Shown here piece by piece: positions 30,606-39,446 of a DNA stretch of 64,000 nt (position 1 is the stretch's first letter; each line of letters begins with the position of its first letter). The translations under genes were made by a program, and so were the position numbers. This DNA comes from Pseudomonadota bacterium. GTDB taxonomy: Bacteria; Pseudomonadota; Alphaproteobacteria; GCA-2746255. Below the pieces are notes generated by a model. The model searched no databases, was not told the DNA's origin, and saw only the letters and a program-made list of their open reading frames with translations. The stretch is taken from positions 124,001 through 188,000 of the forward strand of contig JBFMHN010000002.1 in the NCBI GenBank assembly GCA_040752895.1, written 5' to 3'.

Positions 30606-31061
30606 ATGAAAGACCCACACGGCCGGGAAACGCGCATTTTGACTTGGCAGGACTTCCACCGGGACGCGCTTGCCCTTGCCCGTCTGGTGCGGGACGACGG
30701 CCCCTGGCACACGATTGCCGCCGTCACCAGAGGCGGCATGTTTCCCGCTGCCATTCTTGCCGTCGAGCTTGGAATCCGCCGCGTCGAGACGGTTTCGGTT
30801 GCAAGCTACGAGGGCCGGCGGCGCGGCGAGCCGGAAGTTCTGAAAGCCGGCCAAGGTTCCGGCGAAGGCTGGCTGGTCGTGGACGACATCGTGGACACCG
30901 GCGCCACCGCCGGCGTCGTTCGGAACCTGCTGCCGGAGGCTTGCTTCGTCGCCCTTTACGTGAAACCGGACGGAGAGCCTTTCGTCGACCGCTACGTGGT
31001 CGGGATGCCGCAGCAGAGCTGGGTGGTCTTCCCCTGGGACCCGCCAGCGGAAGACGCCTGA
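30606..31061 (+). CDS. gpt: Xanthine-guanine phosphoribosyltransferase
   Basis: Purine-salvage enzyme of 151 residues that joins guanine, xanthine or hypoxanthine to PRPP; cytoplasmic, often membrane-associated. The PRPP-binding loop is VVDDIVDTGATAG, and early residues IAAVTRGGMFPAAILAVELGIRRVETV align well with E. coli Gpt, as does the end YVVGMPQQSWVVFPWD. The ATG at 30606 is chosen because it matches the family start; the frame runs back to 30570. It is convergent with panC (5-base gap). Confidence 0.92.
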   Translation: MKDPHGRETRILTWQDFHRDALALARLVRDDGPWHTIAAVTRGGMFPAAILAVELGIRRVETVSVASYEGRRRGEPEVLKAGQGSGEGWLVVDDIVDTGATAGVVRNLLPEACFVALYVKPDGEPFVDRYVVGMPQQSWVVFPWDPPAEDA

Positions 31062-31066
31062 CCAGG

Positions 31067-31909
31067 CTATTCCGACACGGCCAGGTTGTCGATCAGCCGC
31101 GCCCGGCCCAGATGAACGGCGGCGAACAGGCGGGCGGGACGGCCGGCTTCTTCGACGGGCTTGAGCGTTTCCGGGTCCCGCAATTCTAGGTAGTCGATCC
31201 TTTCGAACCCCCCCTCGCGAAGGTCGGCCGCGCCTCGCGCGAGCGTCTCCGCGATTCCTTGGCCCTCCCGGATCGCCGATGCCATCCGCGCCAGTGTTGC
31301 AAAAAGCTTGGGCGCTATTACGCGCTCCTTCGCCGTGAGGTAGGCGTTCCGCGACGACAGCGCCAGGCCGTCCGCCTCCCGCACGGTCGGTACGCCAAGG
31401 ATGCGGATCGGCATGTCGAGATCCCGGGCGAGTTTTCGCACCACGAGCAATTGCTGATAGTCCTTCTCACCGAAGAAGGCGGCGTCCGGCAGGGCTTCGA
31501 GCAGAAGCTTCGTCACGACCGTCGCCACACCCGCGAAGTGGACCGGCCGGAAGGCGCCGCAGAGAACCTCGGTCAGGCCCGCCACCGTTACCTGCGTTGC
31601 AAACCCTTCCGGGTACACCTCTTCGACGGACGGTGCGAAGAGAAGATCCGCACCTTCCGCCGCAAGCTTCGCCGCGTCCTCGGCCTCGTTCCGCGGGTAG
31701 GCCGCCATATCCTCGTCGGGCCCGAATTGCAGCGGGTTGACGAGAATCGTCGCCACCGTGCGATCGGTTTGCGCGCGGGCGGCGCGGACCAGGGCGAGAT
31801 GGCCTGCGTGCAGGGCGCCCATCGTCGGCACGAGACCAACGCTTGCACCCCCGCCGCGCCAAAGGGCAATCGCGGCGCGAAGATCCACGATCTTGCGGAC
31901 GGTCGGCAT
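31067..31909 (-). CDS. panC: Pantoate-beta-alanine ligase
   Basis: Last step of pantothenate synthesis: joins pantoate and beta-alanine with ATP. About 280 residues. The nucleotidyltransferase signatures VPTMGALHAGHLALV and VNPLQFGPDEDM are at the N-terminus, and FFGEKDYQQLLVVRKLARDL and LALSSRNAYL follow. The ATG at 31909 fits the family start; an upstream ATG at 31951 with GGAAGG before it would add 14 residues and is a real alternative. panB ends 60 bases upstream, so panB-panC form an operon. Confidence 0.95.
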   Translation of the reverse strand: MPTVRKIVDLRAAIALWRGGGASVGLVPTMGALHAGHLALVRAARAQTDRTVATILVNPLQFGPDEDMAAYPRNEAEDAAKLAAEGADLLFAPSVEEVYPEGFATQVTVAGLTEVLCGAFRPVHFAGVATVVTKLLLEALPDAAFFGEKDYQQLLVVRKLARDLDMPIRILGVPTVREADGLALSSRNAYLTAKERVIAPKLFATLARMASAIREGQGIAETLARGAADLREGGFERIDYLELRDPETLKPVEEAGRPARLFAAVHLGRARLIDNLAVSE

Positions 31910-31969
31910 GCCGTCCGCCTTGCCTTGCCTCGCGCGTGTTCGGGATTTCATGCGACCTTCCGGGATGAA

Positions 31970-32794
31970 TCAGCGCTTTCGCTTCGCGGCCCCATAGCAG
32001 TGCGCCGCGCCGGGGAACCGACGCGCCCGCACGTCGGCGGCATAGTGCGCCGCCGCTTTCTCGATTTCGGACCCCAGCTCGGCATAGCGCTTGACGAATT
32101 TCGGAATGAAATCGGTGAAAAGACCAAACAGGTCTTCGGCCACCAGGATCTGCCCGTCGCACGAAGGCGAGGCGCCGATCCCGATCGTCGGAACGGGAAG
32201 GGCTTCCGTAAGCGCGCGCGCCACCGGCTCCACGGTCCCCTCGACGACGACGGCGAAGGCGCCGGCCAACGCGACCGCCCGACCATCGGCAAGAATTTTT
32301 TCCGCCTCGGCTTTCGTCCTGCCGTGCACGCCGAACCCGCCGTAACTGCGCACCGATTGCGGCATCATCCCGACATGGCCAAGAACGGGGATGCCGCGCT
32401 GGGTGAGAAAGGCAACCGTTTCCGCCATCTCCTCCCCGCCTTCGAGCTTGACGGCGGCGGCCCCGGTTTCCCGCAGCACACGGGCCGCTGTCCGGTAGGC
32501 CTTCGGCGGCGATTCCTGGTAGCTGCCGAACGGCAGGTCCACGACGACGCAGGCGCGCCTGGCGCCGCGGCGTACGGCTTGGGCGTGGTTGATCATCATG
32601 TCCAACGTCACGCCCAGCGTGCTTTCCATCCCATAAAGCACCATGCCGAGCGAATCCCCGACCAGCAGCAAATCGGCGTGCGCGTCCAGCCACTTCGCCA
32701 TCGGCGTCGTGTAGGCGGTCAGGCAGACGATCGGCACGCCCCCCTTGCGCGCCCGCAGCTCCGGCACGGTTATGGCCTTTGCTTCTTTCGGCAT
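31970..32794 (-). CDS. panB: 3-methyl-2-oxobutanoate hydroxymethyltransferase
   Basis: Makes ketopantoate from 2-oxoisovalerate and methylenetetrahydrofolate. It is 274 residues in a TIM barrel. Family stretches are [49 protein letters not shown] and [11 protein letters not shown]. The window lacks panD and panE, which in alphaproteobacteria are often elsewhere. No strong promoter is evident in the long gap upstream. Confidence 0.96.
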   Translation of the reverse strand: MPKEAKAITVPELRARKGGVPIVCLTAYTTPMAKWLDAHADLLLVGDSLGMVLYGMESTLGVTLDMMINHAQAVRRGARRACVVVDLPFGSYQESPPKAYRTAARVLRETGAAAVKLEGGEEMAETVAFLTQRGIPVLGHVGMMPQSVRSYGGFGVHGRTKAEAEKILADGRAVALAGAFAVVVEGTVEPVARALTEALPVPTIGIGASPSCDGQILVAEDLFGLFTDFIPKFVKRYAELGSEIEKAAAHYAADVRARRFPGAAHCYGAAKRKR

Positions 32795-33121
32795 CCTCTA
32801 AATTTTCCCTTTCCGGTCGTTGTCGGGCGCATTGTACCCCCGTCCGCGCTCGGCGAACCACGCGGTTTTTCGGCGCCGGCCCGGAGCCTTGGGGAACGGG
32901 CCTTACCGCTTGCCCCGCCTCACGTCGTGCAGCGGCCAAAATTGCCCATTCCGAGATAGGTGCGAGATAGGTGAAGGACGCCGGACCAGCATCCGCGACC
33001 GCGGCGGGACGAGAAAAACCGAAGCCGGGATGCCCGCCAGCAGGATTGACCTTGCCGCGCAAAAAGACCCGTGCAGGATGGCAACATACATGGAATGGAT
33101 TCGACGCCGAAACGGGAGCCC
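32795..33121. other. Intergenic region between panB and ggt
   Basis: A 327-base gap between divergent genes. It holds a perfect tandem repeat of CGAGATAGGTG (32952-32962 and 32963-32973). The open frame of the gamma-glutamyltransferase reaches back into it with a GTG at 33071 and an ATG at 33095. No convincing promoter hexamers, RNA gene or small coding region was seen. Confidence 0.6.
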
Positions 33122-34909
33122 ATGACAGGCAGAAGGAACCCCGGGCCTTTCGCCCGGCTTCGAAAGGCCGCGCTGGCGCGCCCGCGTCTTGCCGGCACGT
33201 TTTCTCTTCTCGCCCTTCTCGCGGTGGCGACGGTCACGATCGACCTGCGCTTCGGGATCCCCTTTCCGATCCCCGCCGAAACGACGCCCCGCCATTCTAT
33301 GGTGGTGGCGGCCCATCCCTTGGCCACCAAGGCGGGGCTTGCGATCCTCCGCGAGGGGGGCGGCGCCGTGGACGCCGCGATCGCCGCGGCGCTTGTCCTC
33401 AACTTGGTCGAGCCGCAGGCCTCCGGCATCGGCGGCGGCGGGTTTCTCGTCCACTACGCGAAGGAGACGGGGCGGGTCGAAACCTATGACGGGCGGGAAA
33501 CGGCACCCGAAAGTGTTGGCGAAAATCTGTTTCTGGACGCGGACGGCAAGCCGCTTGCCTTCTACCGAGCCGCCGTCGGGGGGCGGTCGGTCGGCGTGCC
33601 GGGCCTCCTCCGGCTGTTCGAGCTTGCCCATCGGGAACACGGGAAGCTTCCCTGGGGGCGGTTGTTCGAACCGGCGATCGCGCTCGCCGAAGAAGGCTTC
33701 CCGATTTCGGAGCGGCTCAGCCGCCTCATCGCATCCGCAACACTTCTGGACGCCTTCGCGCCGACGAAAAGCTATTTTCTGAACGCCGACGGCAGCCCGA
33801 AGGCGGCGGGCCAGCGCCTTAAGAACCCGGCCTTCGCGGAGACCCTTCGCGCGCTCGCCGAAGGGGGCGCGGGCGCTTTCTACGAAGGGGAAATCGCAAA
33901 GGCCATCGCCGAGGCGGTGACGACCGCCGCCCATAACCCAAGCCTGCTCACGACGGCCGACATCGCCGCTTACCGGGCGAGGAAGCGCGAGCCGGTCTGT
34001 CGCCCCTACCGGCGCGCCCGCGTCTGCACGATAGGCCCGCCGAGTTCAGGCGGAGTGACGCTGCTGCAAGCCCTCGGCATCCTCGAAGCCTTCGACGTAG
34101 GGGCGCATGCGCCCGGCTCCCTCGAAGCGGTCCATTTGGTGGCCGAGGCAAGCCGGCTTGCCTTCGCCGATCGCGATCGCTATTTGGCTGACCCTGATTT
34201 TGTCCCGCAGCCCGTGAATGCGTTGCTCGACCCCGCCTACCTCGCCGAGCGCGCCGGTCAGATTTCCCTCGCGAAAAGCCTGGGAACGGCGAAGCCGGGC
34301 CTGATCACCGGCTGGCTGCCGCCGAGAAACGAGAAGACGGGGACCTTGCCGGAATCCCTATCCACCACGCATTTAAGCGTCGTCGACCAAGCGGGCAATG
34401 CCGTCGCCCTTACCGCCAGCATCGAAGCCCCCTTCGGCTCGCGGCTGATGGTGAAGGGATTTCTGCTCAACAACGAACTCACCGATTTCGACTTCCTGCC
34501 CAGGCAAGGCCCCCGCCTTCTCGCCAATCGGGTCGAGGCCGGCAAGCGGCCGCGAAGCTCGATGACGCCGGTTGTGGTGTTCGATGAAAACGGCCGCTTG
34601 CAGCTTGCGCTTGGCTCGCCGGGCGGGCCCTACATCATCGGTTTCGTGTTGAAAACCTTGGTCGCCGTCCTCGATTGGGGAATGGACATCCAGACGGCGA
34701 TCGCGCTGCCGAATTTCACGAATCGCAACGGCAAGACCGAGCTCGAAAGCGGAACCGCCGTGGCCGGCTTGGCCCCCGCCCTCGAAAGGCTTGGCCATGC
34801 GGTAGAGGTGCGCGAGCTTACCAGCGGGCTTCATGGCATCGAACGACGAGGGAGAATGCTCGCCGGCGGGGCCGATCCAAGACGCGAGGGTGTCGCCCTT
34901 GGCGATTGA
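33122..34909 (+). CDS. ggt: Gamma-glutamyltransferase (glutathione hydrolase)
   Basis: N-terminal nucleophile enzyme that cleaves gamma-glutamyl bonds such as in glutathione. From 33122 it has 595 residues. A hydrophobic segment (FSLLALLAVATVTIDLRFG) near the N-terminus should anchor or export it to the periplasm. The autoprocessing and catalytic Thr is in STTHLSVVD (Thr416), which starts the small subunit. ASGIGGGGFLVHY and the glycine pair SPGGPYIIGFVL also match. The ATG at 33122 has a GGGAG site; ATG 33095 and GTG 33071 are alternatives. Confidence 0.93.
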   Translation: MTGRRNPGPFARLRKAALARPRLAGTFSLLALLAVATVTIDLRFGIPFPIPAETTPRHSMVVAAHPLATKAGLAILREGGGAVDAAIAAALVLNLVEPQASGIGGGGFLVHYAKETGRVETYDGRETAPESVGENLFLDADGKPLAFYRAAVGGRSVGVPGLLRLFELAHREHGKLPWGRLFEPAIALAEEGFPISERLSRLIASATLLDAFAPTKSYFLNADGSPKAAGQRLKNPAFAETLRALAEGGAGAFYEGEIAKAIAEAVTTAAHNPSLLTTADIAAYRARKREPVCRPYRRARVCTIGPPSSGGVTLLQALGILEAFDVGAHAPGSLEAVHLVAEASRLAFADRDRYLADPDFVPQPVNALLDPAYLAERAGQISLAKSLGTAKPGLITGWLPPRNEKTGTLPESLSTTHLSVVDQAGNAVALTASIEAPFGSRLMVKGFLLNNELTDFDFLPRQGPRLLANRVEAGKRPRSSMTPVVVFDENGRLQLALGSPGGPYIIGFVLKTLVAVLDWGMDIQTAIALPNFTNRNGKTELESGTAVAGLAPALERLGHAVEVRELTSGLHGIERRGRMLAGGADPRREGVALGD

Positions 34910-34966
34910 GGCGTGCTAGAAAGACCCCTTCCCTAACGCCACGCGCCTTAACATCACGCAGACGGC

Positions 34967-35446
34967 ATGCTGAAACAGCTTCGAACACTCTTCGTGCCAC
35001 CCAAGCAAAACAAAAGGGAACGGCAGCAAGCGGACGACCCGATCCGGACGGCGGTGGCGACGCTGCTCGTCGAGGCCGCCCTCTTTAACGGCGAGTTCGA
35101 CGCGCGCGAGCGCGCGCAAATCCAGAAACTTCTCTGCCAGCGGTACGCACTTCCCGAGGCGGAGGCGGACGCACTCATCGCGCACGTCCGGGCCTGGGCG
35201 GAAAACCCCAACAACATCTACCGTCTCACGAAAACCTTGAAAGACGCGCTGCCGCAGGATGAGCGCATCGCGCTGATCGAGATGCTGTTCGAGGTCGTTT
35301 ACGCGGACGGCACCTTCGATGATTTCGAGGCGAACCTGCTTCGCCGGATGGGGGGCCTCCTATACGTCACGGATCAGGAGAGAGGGGCGGCCCGCAAACG
35401 GGTGTGCACCCGGCTCGGTATTGACGAAACCGAACGCACAGGGTAA
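34967..35446 (+). CDS. TerB-like (tellurite resistance family) helical protein
   Basis: Soluble acidic protein of 159 residues made of helices. The TerB-type pattern is clear: PIRTAVATLLVEAALFNGEFDARER, an acidic LFEVVYADGTFDDFEANLLRRM segment that could bind a metal ion, and the C-terminal helix. In alphaproteobacteria such single-domain proteins are common and not proven to act in tellurite resistance. It lies 57 bases after ggt and 53 before fdxA on the same strand. Confidence 0.85.
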   Translation: MLKQLRTLFVPPKQNKRERQQADDPIRTAVATLLVEAALFNGEFDARERAQIQKLLCQRYALPEAEADALIAHVRAWAENPNNIYRLTKTLKDALPQDERIALIEMLFEVVYADGTFDDFEANLLRRMGGLLYVTDQERGAARKRVCTRLGIDETERTG

Positions 35447-35499
35447 GCCCTTGAACGGTTTCACCAAGGCCGAATCCACAAGGGTAGTAGGAGATTGCG

Positions 35500-35838
35500 A
35501 TGCCCTACGTCGTCACGGAAGCCTGCATCAAGTGCAAGTACACCGACTGCGTCGAGGTGTGCCCGGTGGACTGCTTCTACGAAGGCGAGAACATGCTCGT
35601 CATCCATCCCGACGAGTGTATTGACTGCGGGGTTTGCGAGCCGGAATGCCCGGCCGAGGCGATTGTGCCCGACAGCGAGGGGGACACTGCCAAGTGGCTT
35701 GAATTGAATACGGAATACGCGAAGACCTGGCCGAACATCACGAAGAAGAAAGATCCCGCGCCCGACGCCGATGACTGGAAGGGAGTTGCGGACAAGTTCG
35801 AGAAACATTTCAATCCCGAACCCGGCAAGGGGAACTAA
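35500..35838 (+). CDS. fdxA: Seven-iron ferredoxin FdxA
   Basis: Soluble electron carrier, 112 residues. The [3Fe-4S] ligands are Cys9, Cys17 and Cys50 and the [4Fe-4S] ligands Cys21, Cys40, Cys43 and Cys46, in the spacing known for 7Fe ferredoxins. The C-terminal extension ([16 protein letters not shown]) is typical of the proteobacterial FdxA type. It starts after AGTAGGAG. A Rho-independent terminator follows 53 bases after the stop. Redox partner unknown. Confidence 0.97.
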   Translation: MPYVVTEACIKCKYTDCVEVCPVDCFYEGENMLVIHPDECIDCGVCEPECPAEAIVPDSEGDTAKWLELNTEYAKTWPNITKKKDPAPDADDWKGVADKFEKHFNPEPGKGN

Positions 35839-35891
35839 AGAGACCTCCCCAGCGAGGCCCAAGCCGGGTGCCGCTCCCTGCCCCTGCCCCG

Positions 35892-35920
35892 AAGGCGATA
35901 TACAACGCCTTGTTTTTGTT
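35892..35920 (+). terminator. Rho-independent terminator after fdxA
   Basis: AAGGCG (35892-35897) and CGCCTT (35906-35911) form a 6-bp stem with an eight-base AT-rich loop, followed by GTTTTTGTT. The bases to 36060 are AT-rich and probably carry the promoter of the CarD gene, but no clear hexamer pair was found. Confidence 0.65.
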
Positions 35921-36096
35921 AGAGAAATTCTAGCAATAGCGAGGCGTCTGTCCTTTTGCCGAATTTTATGTTACTTTATTTCCTTCCAAGGCTTTTGGAT
36001 TCGGAACCCGGCCCCGGCAGCGGTTCGAAAACCGCAGTTTCGGGGTTTCCTTCGTCCGACAGGATGACGATGGGGAAAGGGGAAGGCGGTAGCGGC

Positions 36097-36780
36097 ATGG
36101 CAAAAGCAAAGAAAAAACCCGTCAACACGCGCGCGCCGAGCCGACGAGCGGCTCGCACGCGAACACTGAATAAAAAGACGGCGAAAAGGAAAGCGGTAAA
36201 AACCCAAGTGACAAAAACCAAATCCAAAAAAGCGGCCACCCCCAAGGCGGCCCCGGTGAAGGCGAAGCCCCAGGCGGCGACGAAAAAAACGCCGCCGGCC
36301 TACGGCAAGGGCGATTATGTCGTCTACCCCGCCCACGGGGTCGGCAAAATCACCGCCATCGAGAACCAGAAGATCGCCGGGCACGAGCTCAAGGTCTTCG
36401 TCATCAAGTTCCCGAAGGAAAAGATGACGTTGCGCGTACCCGTGGCGAAAGCGGAAAATTCCGGTCTGCGGAAGCTTTCCAGCCGGGAGGAAATCCGCGG
36501 CGCCTTGAAAATTCTGCGTGGCAAGGCGCGGATCCGTCGCACGATGTGGAGCCGACGGGCGCAGGAATACGAGATGAAGATCAACTCCGGCGACCCGCTG
36601 TCGATCGCCGAGGTTCTGCGCGACCTCCATCGCAACGTCGGCCAGCCGGACCAGTCCTACAGCGAGCGTCAGATCTACGAGCTCGCCTTCGAGCGGCTGT
36701 GCCGGGAAGTCGCCGCCGTCGAGGACCTCGACGAGACGGGCGCAACGCAGAAGATCGAAGACAGCCTCAAGGCCGCCTGA
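36097..36780 (+). CDS. CarD family transcription regulator with histone-like basic N-terminal tail
   Basis: 227 residues in two parts. Residues about 1-67 are a Lys/Ala/Arg-rich tail resembling histone H1 or other nucleoid proteins. From about 68 the CarD domain follows: YGKGDYVVYPAHGVGKI is the Tudor-like RNA-polymerase-interacting fold and the rest the helical DNA-contact domain (SRREYEM-like helices, SYSERQIYELAFERL). CarD/CdnL proteins bind the RNAP beta subunit and steady open complexes. The ATG at 36097 follows GGAAGGCGG; the frame is open to 35956. It overlaps the convergent SNase-like gene by 14 bases. Confidence 0.9.
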   Translation: MAKAKKKPVNTRAPSRRAARTRTLNKKTAKRKAVKTQVTKTKSKKAATPKAAPVKAKPQAATKKTPPAYGKGDYVVYPAHGVGKITAIENQKIAGHELKVFVIKFPKEKMTLRVPVAKAENSGLRKLSSREEIRGALKILRGKARIRRTMWSRRAQEYEMKINSGDPLSIAEVLRDLHRNVGQPDQSYSERQIYELAFERLCREVAAVEDLDETGATQKIEDSLKAA

Positions 36781-37585
36781 GGCTTTCCTCGCCTTCTTCT
36801 TCCGGAAGAATCTCGATCTGCTCGGGGTGGGTCGCCTCGATCATCGGACCGTTGAAGCTTTTCAGCCAGCCCCGCACGCGCACCCGCTTGCCCGCGTAAG
36901 AAGCGATCGCGATCGCCTGCCGCTCGAACAGGCGGCGGACGGATGGGTCTAGGACGATCGTGAAGTCGCTGCGCCAGTCCTCGCCGAAGTTGAGATAGCC
37001 TCTTCCCTTCACGGCCGCGGCCTTTTGCACCCGGCCCTCGACCAGTTCGAACCGGCCCAGCCGGGTGAGCGTCTCTTCCGGGGAAAGAACGCGGTAGAAG
37101 GGGTCCGCCCAGATGCCGCGCCTTGCATCCCGCGCTTCCCGTTCGAGCGCCAGCATCTCGGCCACGCGCTCGCGGTTGTCGGCGAAGCTGTAGACGCGGG
37201 CGAGGCCTTGCGAAAGCATCTCGCCTTGAATCCAGCCCCCTTCCGCATCGAAAAGATGGGCGAGCAGGCGGCCGTGGCGATCGGTTTTCCGCCCAGAAAG
37301 ACGCCAGCTTACCGGTTTGCCGAGGGTGAGCTTGCCAAGCAGGAATTTGGCCTCCTCGGCCAGGGGCTGGGCCGGGAAATCCGGTCTACCGAGGGGCAGC
37401 TTCGGCGCCTGGATACCAACCAGCCGGATCGCCTCGCCGCTTTCCAGAACAAGCGTGTCGCCATCCACGACCTCGCGGACAATCCCTTCCGCTGGCGCTT
37501 CGGCGACAGGCGCCGCCAAAGCCCCCGCCGCCAAAGCCGCAGTCAGAAGAAAGCAAAGAAGCAAGACAAAGGGAAAACGCGGCAT
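36767..37585 (-). CDS. Secreted SNase-like (thermonuclease fold) protein, catalytic residues substituted
   Basis: 272 residues with a clear signal peptide (about 1-25, ending AGALAAP). The SNase domain begins at EGIVREVVDGDTLVLESGEA. Aligned by spacing to staphylococcal nuclease, Arg35 is kept (Arg54) but Asp40 is Gln59 and Glu43 is Lys62, in RLVGIQAPK; the later TDRHGRLLA stretch is kept. A second region with YLNFGEDWRSDFTIVL to the end looks like an added OB-type domain. So fold and export are likely, but classical nuclease chemistry is doubtful. Open frame runs on upstream to 37828 but overlaps the divergent pip start. Confidence 0.85.
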   Translation of the reverse strand: MPRFPFVLLLCFLLTAALAAGALAAPVAEAPAEGIVREVVDGDTLVLESGEAIRLVGIQAPKLPLGRPDFPAQPLAEEAKFLLGKLTLGKPVSWRLSGRKTDRHGRLLAHLFDAEGGWIQGEMLSQGLARVYSFADNRERVAEMLALEREARDARRGIWADPFYRVLSPEETLTRLGRFELVEGRVQKAAAVKGRGYLNFGEDWRSDFTIVLDPSVRRLFERQAIAIASYAGKRVRVRGWLKSFNGPMIEATHPEQIEILPEEEGEESLRRP

Positions 37586-37718
37586 GACCGGCCGACTATA
37601 CCCTGCCCGGGCTTTTCTTGCCGCCCCTGCCTGCCGCTTAAAGACCGCGGCCTTCTTCTCCTGCCTGCTTTCCGATAGGCTTGCCCCCTTCCGGAACGCA
37701 AAAGAAGACGAAGAAACC

Positions 37719-38681
37719 ATGCCGCGAGGGCGTCTCTTTCCGCCGATACGGCCGCAGGCTGCGGGCATGCTCCCCCTCGACCACGGGCACCGGATGTATT
37801 GGGAAGTCTCCGGCTCCGAAGACGGCATCCCGGTGCTTTTCCTGCATGGAGGGCCGGGTTCTGGCGTGACACCGGCGCATCGGCGTTTCTTCCGGCCGAG
37901 CCGCTACCGCATCGTCCTCTTTGACCAGCGCGGGGCGGGGCGTTCCACCCCCAAGGCAAGCCTTGCCGCCAACACGACCCGCTATTTGATCCGCGACATC
38001 GAGCGCCTGCGGCGCCACCTCGGCGTCGAGAAATGGCTTCTGTTCGGCGGCTCGTGGGGCAGCACGCTTGCCCTTGCCTATGGCGAGGCCCATCCCGACC
38101 GCGTGCTTGGCTTCATCCTGCGCGGCGTTTTCCTCGGGCGGCGGCACGAGATCGACTGGTTCCTCCACGGCATGGGCGCCTTCCGGCCCGAAGCCGCAAA
38201 GGCCTTTCAGGAAGGCCTGCCCGAGGCGGAGCGGAAGACGCTTCTTCCATCCTACCTCCGGCGGCTCAACCACCCGAACCCGGAAACCCACCTGCCGGCG
38301 GCTTTGGCCTGGTGCGCCTATGAGCGCGCCTGCGTGACGCTGCAACCGCCAAGCCCAGCGACGCGCCGCCACGCCGCCTGGGGCGAGCTCGCGCTGGCCC
38401 GGATCGAGGCCCACTATATGGCGCACCGCATGTTCCTGAAGGAGGGCGAGCTGCTCGAACGGCTCCCCCGCATCCACGCGCTTCCCTGCACGATCGTCCA
38501 GGGGCGCTATGACCTGATCTGCCCGCCCCGGACGGCGTTCGAGCTTGCCGCCGCCTGGCCGAAGGCAAGCTATTGCGCGGTACCGGACGCCGGCCACGCC
38601 GCCTTCGAGCCCGGCATCCGGCAGGCCCTGGTCGCGGCGACCGAGGCCTTCGCGCGCGCCCTTGCCCACAAACATCGGTAA
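37719..38681 (+). CDS. pip: Proline iminopeptidase
   Basis: Serine peptidase of the alpha/beta hydrolase fold (S33), 320 residues, removing N-terminal proline from peptides. The oxyanion motif FLHGGPGSGVTP, DQRGAGRSTP and the nucleophile elbow GGSWGSTLALAY are diagnostic. The catalytic Asp lies in GRYDLICPP and the His in PDAGHAAFE. Length is normal (about 315). The ATG at 37719 is chosen since upstream frame overlaps the divergent SNase-like gene. It lies 67 bases before pagL. Confidence 0.94.
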   Translation: MPRGRLFPPIRPQAAGMLPLDHGHRMYWEVSGSEDGIPVLFLHGGPGSGVTPAHRRFFRPSRYRIVLFDQRGAGRSTPKASLAANTTRYLIRDIERLRRHLGVEKWLLFGGSWGSTLALAYGEAHPDRVLGFILRGVFLGRRHEIDWFLHGMGAFRPEAAKAFQEGLPEAERKTLLPSYLRRLNHPNPETHLPAALAWCAYERACVTLQPPSPATRRHAAWGELALARIEAHYMAHRMFLKEGELLERLPRIHALPCTIVQGRYDLICPPRTAFELAAAWPKASYCAVPDAGHAAFEPGIRQALVAATEAFARALAHKHR

Positions 38682-38748
38682 AAAGCTTGCGCGGCGAGCC
38701 GCTTCCCGAAACAATCCCGAAAACCGTTTCTTTGGGGAAGGAACCCGT

Positions 38749-39297
38749 ATGTTCCCTCGCGCTTTTTTCCGCCGGCTGGGCCTCGTATGTTGCGTGGCCG
38801 GCCTTGTCTCGCTTGCCGCCGGCCGGGCGGAAGCCCAGCTTTTCGAGGTCGTCGACAACGAGCCCGACTTCATCGCCTTCGGCGCCGGCATCTTCGACGT
38901 CATCGACCGCGGCAACACGACGGCGCAATTCAACTTCGAATACCGCTCGAACCGCAGGCTTTGGATCTTCAAGCCCTATGGCGGACTGATGACGTCGATC
39001 AAGGGCGCCGTATACGGCTACGCGGGTCTCCGGCTCGATCTTTTCTTCGGGCGGCGCTGGGTGCTGACGCCGAGCACCGCGTTCGGCGCCTTCGAGAAAG
39101 GCAGCGGCAAGGACCTGGGCAGCGCGCTGGAATTCCGTTCCGGCATCGAGATTGCCTACCGGCTGGACGACCGTTCGCGGATCGGCGCCGGGCTGTTCCA
39201 TCTTTCGAACGCCGGCGTCGGCAACCGTAACCCGGGCGAGGAAGCGGTCGTGCTGTATTACGCCATACCGGTCGACTGGTTCGCCCGGCACCGGTAG
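38749..39297 (+). CDS. pagL: Lipid A 3-O-deacylase PagL
   Basis: Outer-membrane beta-barrel enzyme of 182 residues that removes the 3-O acyl chain from lipid A, changing host recognition and permeability. A signal peptide ends AEAQ (about 26-30). The catalytic motif is FHLSNAG with His151 and Ser153; Glu165 lies 12 residues after Ser153, the spacing of the His-Ser-Glu triad in Pseudomonas PagL. The barrel ends in an aromatic residue near the C-terminus (VDWFARHR). GGGGAAGGAA precedes the start. tRNA-Arg(CCT) follows 32 bases after the stop. Confidence 0.92.
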   Translation: MFPRAFFRRLGLVCCVAGLVSLAAGRAEAQLFEVVDNEPDFIAFGAGIFDVIDRGNTTAQFNFEYRSNRRLWIFKPYGGLMTSIKGAVYGYAGLRLDLFFGRRWVLTPSTAFGAFEKGSGKDLGSALEFRSGIEIAYRLDDRSRIGAGLFHLSNAGVGNRNPGEEAVVLYYAIPVDWFARHR

Positions 39298-39329
39298 GAA
39301 GCCATGGCGGAGAGGCCGAGACGCCACAA

Positions 39330-39406
39330 GTCCCCGTAGCTCAGCAGGATAGAGCACGAGATTCCTAATCTCGGGGTCGTGGGTTCGAATCCCGCCGGGG
39401 ACACCA
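39330..39406 (+). tRNA. tRNA-Arg (anticodon CCT)
   Basis: A 77-base tRNA with encoded CCA. Acceptor GTCCCCG pairs with CGGGGAC, then A and CCA. The anticodon stem CGAGA/TCTCG encloses TTCCTAA, giving CCT. The D arm GCTCAGCAGGATAGAGC and T loop TTCGAAT are canonical. Confidence 0.98.
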
Positions 39407-39446
39407 GCTTTCCAAGCCGGCGTTTTTCTGCTTTAAGCATTTTGGT

